A stretch of 37,848 nucleotides of DNA, from positions 1 to 37,848 of the forward strand of contig JAPLAM010000076.1 of the NCBI GenBank assembly GCA_026393275.1, read 5' to 3'. This DNA comes from Arthrobacter sp. GTDB lineage: Bacteria; Actinomycetota; Actinomycetes; Actinomycetales; Micrococcaceae. Below are positions 32,341 through 37,848 of the stretch, one piece after another. A program made the position numbers and the translations under genes. A model generated the notes under the pieces. It did no database searches, had not been told where the DNA came from, and saw only the letters and a program-made list of their open reading frames with translations. Each line of letters opens with the position of its first letter. Position 1 is the first letter of the stretch.

Positions 32341-35300
32341 ATGTGGATAACGAGCGACGTTAATTTGCCCCAAGCCATTCTCGACGCACAATCTGACGGA
32401 CGCTTAGTATTTTTTGTTGGCGCGGGCGCTTCCGTCGATGAGCCGTCAGGGCTTCCACTTTTCGGCGAATTGGCTCGTGATCTGGCAGAAATGGCAAGGG
32501 TACCGTTCAACAAGAACGTCGCGCTCGACTTCTTCCTGGGGTCGATGCCGGAGAGTTTCGAAACGCATCGCCACGCCCGGAATATCGTCGCCCGCGAAGG
32601 CTCCGCACCAAACACCACCCACGCAGCACTCGTTCGAGTCGCTTCTTCGGTCGGACAGCTGCGGGTCGTCACGACCAACTTCGATAGCCACCTTTCGTCC
32701 GCAGCGGCTGCCGGTGGAATTGAGGTGTCCGACCTGTGGGTCGGTCCCGCCCTACCGCTCGGGGAAGATTTCACCGGCATCGTCCATCTTCACGGTTCGG
32801 TGCTTCGCGACCCGCGGGAGCTCGTTCTCACCGATGGAGACTTTGGGCGAGCCTACCTCACCAATGCCTGGGCGACTCGATTCCTGCTGCCGATGTTCCA
32901 GAGTTCTACCGTGCTGTTTATCGGATACAGCCATGAAGACCCAATCATGAGGTACCTCGCCCTTGGCCTTCCGTCGGGGACGCCGCGTTACGCCTTTGTG
33001 AATGCCGAAGAGGTCGACGACGTGAAGTGGACGAGGCTCGGGGTTGAGACGATCGGATACCCGGTCAAGGGGCATAATCACACTGCACTTGTGGCTGCAC
33101 TGAAGGCGTGGGATCTCCGTGCCCGGATGGGGCAGACCGAGCACCGGGCGCGGACCGTCGAAGTTGTTAACGGTGGGGCCGCCCTCACCCCCGTCGACTA
33201 CGACTATCTCGTCGGCCAGCTCAAGACCGCCAGCGGTGCCAGCGACTTCGTCCACGCTGCCGGAGCTGTTGAACCGACTCTCCAGGTGGCGTGGCTCCAC
33301 TGGGCGGAGGATCTCCCGGAGTTCAAAGCAATCTTCAATGGTCAGGACGGAGACGTCGCGACCACCACCCTTGCGAACTGGTTCTGTCAGGACTTCTTGG
33401 CGTCGCCCGAGCTTCACGGAGCTGCACTGCAGACGCTGCAGCGGTTGGGCCAAGCGTTGGGCAACGGACTCTTCCGTGCTGCGGGTTGGGCCGCAGACGA
33501 GCTGAGCAAAACGGATTCCGAAGCTGGGCGGCGATGGAAAGCCTTCCTTGCCACATCGGTTCACGGACACTCTGGACCGGTCGCTACGGAGACGCTCCTG
33601 TCATATCGCTCCGCTGACCAGCCGGAGGATTTGACCGTTGTCCGAGCTGCTCTCAGACCCTACCTCGCGCTCAAACGGCGATGGTTCCTTGATGACTCCG
33701 AGGACCTAACAACTATCCCGGACGCTGAAGTGAAGTGGAAGTCGGAGGAGAACACCCTCAGCGGACACGTCTTGAAGGTCGTCGAAACAACGCCTCCAGG
33801 AGATCTGAGGCTGGGAACGATACTGGAGGATTCGCTGAGCGCAGCTTACGACCTCCTCGACGCCTACCACGGTCCTAGATCATGGGATCCCCTGAGCTAC
33901 GGTCGATCGGCAATCGAACCCCATGGGCAGGACCAGTTTCGCGACCCTGTTGACGCAGTCCTGGATGGGCTGAGAACGTACGGTGAGAAAGCCTTGGTCA
34001 CACGCCCCGACCTCCCCGAAAAGTGGTGGTCGCTCGGTCGAGTTCTATTCCGCCGCCTCGCGCTGCACCTGCTCGCAGGCGATGCCTCACGGTCGGACGA
34101 CGAGAAGATTTCGTGGCTGCTCGAACGGTCAGTTCTTTTCGAAACCGACCTCAAGCACGAAACTTACCGCGTCCTCAAAGCGTCGGCTGGGAAGGCATCG
34201 AAGGAAGCCCGCGCGAACCTTCTTGCGGCCGTGCAAGCCGGGCCAGACCAGTCAGAAGACGTCCCGGACCCTGAACGGCACCTGGCCTACGCCTCCTACA
34301 ACCTGCTTGTATGGCTGACCCAGGTCGCGCCCGGATGGCCAGAAGCCGGATCAGCAATGGAAGCAGCACGGGGAACAAACCCTGACTTCGCCCCGCGTGA
34401 GCATCCCGATTTCAACAGCTGGATGTCGAGCGGCAGCTGGGGTGAAAAACTGCCGATGGAACTTGAAGACTTCATCAGATCATTTGCAGAGGACCCCACC
34501 GCCGCCGTCGATGACCTTCTCGCCCGTGATTACTCCGAACGAGACTTTGACGAACCAGATTGGCGCGGCGCACTTTCTCTCGTGAGCGGGTTGGCTGAGG
34601 CCCGCCCAGAACTCGGCGAGCAACTCTGGACACTCATCGATGACCGGCGCGACCTTGATTCTCAGGCAAACGACCTTCGACTAGCTACTGTCGAGGGCTG
34701 GACAAAGGCGAACCTAGATGGCGCCGCCGATATTGTCGTCGAACGAGTTGCAGGACAAGTCCCCAATTCCCAGTCCGCGCGGTCAGTCAGCCGATTCTTA
34801 CTGGAGCAGGTTCGCACGCAGATCGAGAGCGACGAGACGCACGCACTCGCATCGATGCGACGCATCGCCTTCCGACTCTGGGGGGAACACAGGCAGTCAT
34901 TCACACACGCGGAGGGTGTGGACCCGAATTCGTTCGCTCCGCTCTACCTCAACTCCTGGCCAGGGGACCTCGCCCAATACTGGATGGCCGAAGTTGACCG
35001 ACGTTGGAGGAAGCATCGCGACGATTGGGCGGGCCTTAACGATGACGAGCGAAGCGCGCTGACCCAACTGCTCGACGGGCCGCCGCACACCCTCGACGCC
35101 ATCCGACCAGCGGTGGCGAGCCACTTGTTCTTCTTATTCGCTGCCGACGCGACTTTCACCACCGAGCACGTGCTTCCACTATTCCGCGAAGACACCACTG
35201 CGGCGTTGGCTTGGAATCCGCATCTACATCACCCGCGCTACAACGACAAATTGCTCGAGGCTGGCCTCCTGGACAGCACATTGGCGGAGTGGGCCCGCCT

Positions 35301-35895
35301 CGAGGCTCTGGGATCCCACCTGCGGAGCCAATTCTTCGGACTCGTGGCCTCAATCGTGTCCTTCGCGGGTATCTCTTCAGAGTCACGCCAAGCCCTGCTC
35401 GATCAAAGCGTGCTCGCCGACAACGGCGCGCACGCAGCGGACTTCGCCCACGCGGTAGTGCGTTTCCTCGGCGCTGACGGGATCGACGGCGCTGAAGTGT
35501 GGAAGCAATGGCTTCGCGACCACCTCACGGCAAGAGTCGACGGCTTGCCAAGGACACCTGACATCGAAGAACTAACCTGCTGGGCAGACACAGTCCCACA
35601 CCTCGGCGATGCTATTCCGGAGGCGACCAAACTGCTTGGCAACCACCGCATAGGTCTGGGCGATCGGTTCTTCCATCCGGACTTTCCTGAAAACGCGCTC
35701 TCCGCTCATGGCCCCGTTCTGGTGTCACACTTCGCGGAACGCGTTCGAAACTCGTCACCCAGCAACTACTCCATCGTCCATCAGGTGGAGGAGCTTATCG
35801 ATGCGTTACGCAGAGTCCTCGGCGACACAGGTGTGCAGCCGTTAGTGCACGCGGCGACGGCTAGAGGATTCCTGGGCGGCAGCTCCGCTTACTGA
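32341..35895 (+). CDS. SIR2-DUF4020 protein, probable defence NADase
   Basis: 1184 residues from ATG 32341, chosen for a run of six G just upstream. The N-terminal SIR2-like domain (about 10-290) has the NAD-binding GAGAS (27-31), TTNFD (111-115), catalytic HLHGS with H151, and a C-terminal IGYSHEDPIMRYL signature. The zinc-binding cysteines of deacetylase sirtuins are lacking, as in defence NADases. About 750 helical residues of unknown structure follow. The last 150 (DHLTARVDGLPRTPDIEELTCWADTVPHLGDAIPEAT and onward) match DUF4020, which I know as a SIR2 partner domain. By analogy with DSR and Thoeris sirtuins, it should deplete NAD when the large C-terminal sensor is triggered, for example by phage. 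That role is inferred. It sits in the island, with a leader dyad and a glycosylase-like gene 158 bp downstream. Confidence 0.8.
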   Translation: MWITSDVNLPQAILDAQSDGRLVFFVGAGASVDEPSGLPLFGELARDLAEMARVPFNKNVALDFFLGSMPESFETHRHARNIVAREGSAPNTTHAALVRVASSVGQLRVVTTNFDSHLSSAAAAGGIEVSDLWVGPALPLGEDFTGIVHLHGSVLRDPRELVLTDGDFGRAYLTNAWATRFLLPMFQSSTVLFIGYSHEDPIMRYLALGLPSGTPRYAFVNAEEVDDVKWTRLGVETIGYPVKGHNHTALVAALKAWDLRARMGQTEHRARTVEVVNGGAALTPVDYDYLVGQLKTASGASDFVHAAGAVEPTLQVAWLHWAEDLPEFKAIFNGQDGDVATTTLANWFCQDFLASPELHGAALQTLQRLGQALGNGLFRAAGWAADELSKTDSEAGRRWKAFLATSVHGHSGPVATETLLSYRSADQPEDLTVVRAALRPYLALKRRWFLDDSEDLTTIPDAEVKWKSEENTLSGHVLKVVETTPPGDLRLGTILEDSLSAAYDLLDAYHGPRSWDPLSYGRSAIEPHGQDQFRDPVDAVLDGLRTYGEKALVTRPDLPEKWWSLGRVLFRRLALHLLAGDASRSDDEKISWLLERSVLFETDLKHETYRVLKASAGKASKEARANLLAAVQAGPDQSEDVPDPERHLAYASYNLLVWLTQVAPGWPEAGSAMEAARGTNPDFAPREHPDFNSWMSSGSWGEKLPMELEDFIRSFAEDPTAAVDDLLARDYSERDFDEPDWRGALSLVSGLAEARPELGEQLWTLIDDRRDLDSQANDLRLATVEGWTKANLDGAADIVVERVAGQVPNSQSARSVSRFLLEQVRTQIESDETHALASMRRIAFRLWGEHRQSFTHAEGVDPNSFAPLYLNSWPGDLAQYWMAEVDRRWRKHRDDWAGLNDDERSALTQLLDGPPHTLDAIRPAVASHLFFLFAADATFTTEHVLPLFREDTTAALAWNPHLHHPRYNDKLLEAGLLDSTLAEWARLEALGSHLRSQFFGLVASIVSFAGISSESRQALLDQSVLADNGAHAADFAHAVVRFLGADGIDGAEVWKQWLRDHLTARVDGLPRTPDIEELTCWADTVPHLGDAIPEATKLLGNHRIGLGDRFFHPDFPENALSAHGPVLVSHFAERVRNSSPSNYSIVHQVEELIDALRRVLGDTGVQPLVHAATARGFLGGSSAY

Positions 35896-36053
35896 TACCC
35901 GTGATAACCGCATGCTGCTACGAAGCCCAAAGCCAAAGCGGCATACCGGCGATGGTGTCGTGACTCTCGCGGGCACCGACGCGCCGGCCGCAGCAGCATC
36001 CGGCCGCGCCAAGCGGGTCGCATATTCTGACCGTAACAACGAGGTGGGGGCAT

Positions 36054-36719
36054 ATGGACGAACAACTGGCAATAGCGGCCGTAGCGAAAGCATTGGGCCA
36101 CATTCCCGAAGAGAATTTCACCGCGTGGCCGGGCGGGTGGCCTGACCAAATCGGGATGTCTCTCGTCGATGCGGTGTTCTCCATCCGAGCTGTCTACAAG
36201 ACGAGGAACCCAGCCAAAGGCGTCCTCGGCAGGGCGAAGTCGTTCCGAGACGCCTACCCCGGCGCCGCCAACGACCTCGAGTGCCTGCGCAACCTTGGCG
36301 AGAGGCGAATAAGGGAGGTCATGGGGAACGGCAAGACAGTCGGACGCTACAAGAGCGAATGCATCATCGAAGCGGCCAGCAACTTCCTTTCCCTCACTCC
36401 CCCAGTTGTCACCGCGGCGCACCTACATGCACTCGATCCGGATCACAGAAGGGCCTACACGAAGATACGGGGCCTCGGCGGAGTCACATACGAGTACCTC
36501 ACCATGCTGCTCGGTCAACCTGGGATTAAAGCAGATCGAATGATCCGCGGCTTTGTCGATACTGCACTGAAGGAACAACATCTGGCACCAGTAAATGCGG
36601 CAACTGCCAGACGGATCGTCGCGGCCGTGCATGCTGCGGAGCGCCCCGATGTAGAGCTTCAGAAGTTCGACCATGCGATCTGGATATACCAGCGCGATCT
36701 GCCTAAAAGCGCTAAGTAG
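36054..36719 (+). CDS. HhH-GPD-like DNA glycosylase family protein
   Basis: 221 residues from ATG 36054 behind a strong GAGGTGGGGG site. The fold signs are an all-helical N-terminal half (LVDAVFSIRAVY, YKSECIIEAASNFL) and a helix-hairpin-helix IRGLGGVTYEYLTMLL (138-153), then GIKADRMIRGFV with D161 at the position of the catalytic Asp of EndoIII-type enzymes. The Lys of bifunctional glycosylases is missing in the hairpin (GLGGVT), and no iron-sulphur cysteines are present. It would act as a monofunctional glycosylase or a DNA-binding relative. It follows the SIR2 gene after 158 bp, with a weak TATTCT box (36023-36028) of its own. Partnership with SIR2 is unproven. Confidence 0.6.
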   Translation: MDEQLAIAAVAKALGHIPEENFTAWPGGWPDQIGMSLVDAVFSIRAVYKTRNPAKGVLGRAKSFRDAYPGAANDLECLRNLGERRIREVMGNGKTVGRYKSECIIEAASNFLSLTPPVVTAAHLHALDPDHRRAYTKIRGLGGVTYEYLTMLLGQPGIKADRMIRGFVDTALKEQHLAPVNAATARRIVAAVHAAERPDVELQKFDHAIWIYQRDLPKSAK

Positions 36720-37019
36720 CCCCCACCAGTCCGGTACCCAGGGTCGTCTGGAACAGCCGGGTGCACCGAAACTTGGGAGCCACGGGGTTTGGTAGCTCCC
36801 AGAGGACCGGTTGCCGAGCTTCCCGCCCAACCGACGGGAAAGGTCCCGAGGTTCGGGGCCATTTTCATCCCCGGCGAAGTTCAGGTTTGAGTAATTCGGC
36901 CGTGGTGGTCAGGCCCCTGTTGGCAGTCCAGCTTCAATACGATAACCAAACGAACTCCCAGCCGGAGGAATACCAGAACCTACAGCCAGGTGGGCAAGGA
37001 TTCCTGTCGAAGCCGTGGT

Positions 37020-37050
37020 GGAGCGCACCTCCCGTGGGGTGGTGCGCTCC
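37020..37050 (-). terminator. Hairpin terminator after the 106-residue gene
   Basis: Perfect 10-bp stem GGAGCGCACC (37020-37029) and GGTGCGCTCC (37041-37050), 11-nt loop, 11 bp beyond the stop of the minus-strand gene. It may also stop transcripts from the plus strand. The 300 bp between it and the glycosylase-like gene hold nothing I can support. Confidence 0.65.
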
Positions 37051-37061
37051 GTGACTGATGG

Positions 37062-37382
37062 TTAGACGCTGGCCGAGCTCAGCGCAGTTTTTGCGAGATC
37101 TTCCATTGAGAGGACCCCGTGGACGGCGCCGACACGCGTGAGCTCCTGTGCCAGGACGTCTGCGACTTTCTCCGCTGACTCGTAGGATTCCGTGTAAACG
37201 GCGATTTCCCCCTCACCAGTTTTGGCGAGTTCGATGACAACGACGTGCGTGGCCGGCACACCGATAGCAAAAGCACTGCCGTAGGTCCCCATCTGGTCGA
37301 GGCGACTCGCGTCATGGACCTCGATCCGACGGATACGAGCAGTTTCAATGTAGCTGCCGTCAAGCTTGAGGAAGCGGGGCAT
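37062..37382 (-). CDS. Small protein of unknown function
   Basis: 106 residues. The start at ATG 37382 (MPRFLKLDGSYIETARIRRIEVHD) is chosen because GGAAGG lies just upstream; the frame extends 50 codons further without a better site. The sequence is soluble and mixed alpha/beta: a strand-rich N-terminal half (HVVVIELAK, EIAVYTESY) and a helical C-terminal half (YESAEKVADVLAQELTRV, SMEDLAKTAL). I do not recognise a family. It ends in its own terminator at 37020-37050. Confidence 0.6.
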   Translation of the reverse strand: MPRFLKLDGSYIETARIRRIEVHDASRLDQMGTYGSAFAIGVPATHVVVIELAKTGEGEIAVYTESYESAEKVADVLAQELTRVGAVHGVLSMEDLAKTALSSASV

Positions 37383-37829
37383 AATGGCCTTCCAATAGTA
37401 CGGGCCGTCAGGACGAGCGTCTGAGACGGCTATTGCTCCCTGTATGTGTGCGGCGTCGGAATTCTTCCTCCCCGGCGAGTGCCGATGGGGGCGATGGTCA
37501 AGATGATTTGACGTTATGGCCGGCAGGGTCATCCCTCATGAGAACGGTGACGCAACCAACACCCCGTCGTACCGTGCCCACGGCCGGGATCTCCGGCAGA
37601 CCGGTCGGCTCCTTGGACTGCAGAAGGACAGCCCTACAGGTGCTCCACCGCACACTGGGAGACCACCAGCCACCGCCCCGGACAGTGCAGACCAACCGTT
37701 GCTGCCGAGTGGAGTCCCGCATAGTGGTGTAACGCCACGGTGGTTGCCTGCGTCGTTGCTGACGTGAAGGCGGTCACCGTGTGATCCTTCGAGGAAACTC
37801 TCACATCCCACTCGAAAGGCATCAACACG
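37383..37829. other. Region without a supported gene
   Basis: About 450 bp. Several frames of 60-100 codons overlap on both strands, but none has a ribosome site, family resemblance or the local codon pattern. Confidence 0.4.
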
Positions 37830-37848
37830 ATGACCGCTCCTCATATTG
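37830..37848 (+). CDS. Possible gene start cut by the window end
   Basis: ATG 37830 reads MTAPHI and has GAAAGG 10 nt upstream. Only six codons are visible, so neither the gene nor its product can be confirmed. Confidence 0.3.

Noticed and set aside
1..37848. CRISPR arrays, rRNA genes and phage structural genes
   Set aside because: No regularly spaced repeats, rRNA sequence or virion protein motifs were seen anywhere in the window.

Overview
The window looks like chromosomal DNA of a high-GC Gram-positive bacterium, most likely a motile Arthrobacter/Pseudarthrobacter-type member of the Micrococcaceae. The grounds are strong G/C preference at third codon positions, GTG and TTG starts, apparently leaderless promoters, a DUF4193 protein, an actinobacterial PPK2, and flagellar genes in an actinobacterial setting. 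The genus is inferred, not proven.

Layout. (1) 1-2407: the end of a flagellar operon (flgK 3' part, flgL, fliW). (2) 2432-7324: mixed housekeeping genes. These are a secreted AMIN-like protein, DUF4193, a GyrI-like protein and a RibD/DHFR-like reductase divergent from a TetR regulator, a small acidic protein and a type II NADH dehydrogenase. (3) 7387-22837: a full sialic-acid scavenging locus. It holds a sialidase, a DUF4862 protein, a SatABCD-type ABC importer whose second permease is fused to an ATPase, nanA, nanK, nanE, nagA, nagB, a FadR-type GntR regulator (nanR) and a CE7 acetyl esterase. A 21-bp dyad in the SBP promoter region recurs between nanR and the esterase, so NanR probably controls all of these transcription units. 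(4) 22797-25303: a DHA2 drug-type efflux pump and a PPK2 polyphosphate kinase.

(5) From about 25396 the character changes. A 3' fragment resembling tRNA-Thr lies on the minus strand and looks like an integration-site scar. It is followed by three helically phased CGTGT repeats, one intact and one decayed IS3-family element, and a run of poorly characterised genes with less extreme GC. These genes are a CFI-box protein, a zinc-ribbon protein with a possible ADP-ribosyltransferase-like core, an EcsC-like protein, a large SIR2-DUF4020 protein and a helix-hairpin-helix glycosylase-like protein. I read this as the inner part of a genomic island with probable defence content. No integrase is visible in the window. 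The last kilobase carries a small unknown gene and possibly the start of another.

How the genes work together. The sialidase releases sialic acid, the SatABCD-like transporter imports it, and NanA splits it to ManNAc and pyruvate. NanK phosphorylates ManNAc and NanE epimerises it to GlcNAc-6-P. NagA and NagB then deliver fructose-6-P and ammonia. The esterase and the DUF4862 protein are the unassigned members of that regulon. In the island, the SIR2 protein is the most likely abortive-infection NADase, and its downstream glycosylase-like gene is a possible partner.
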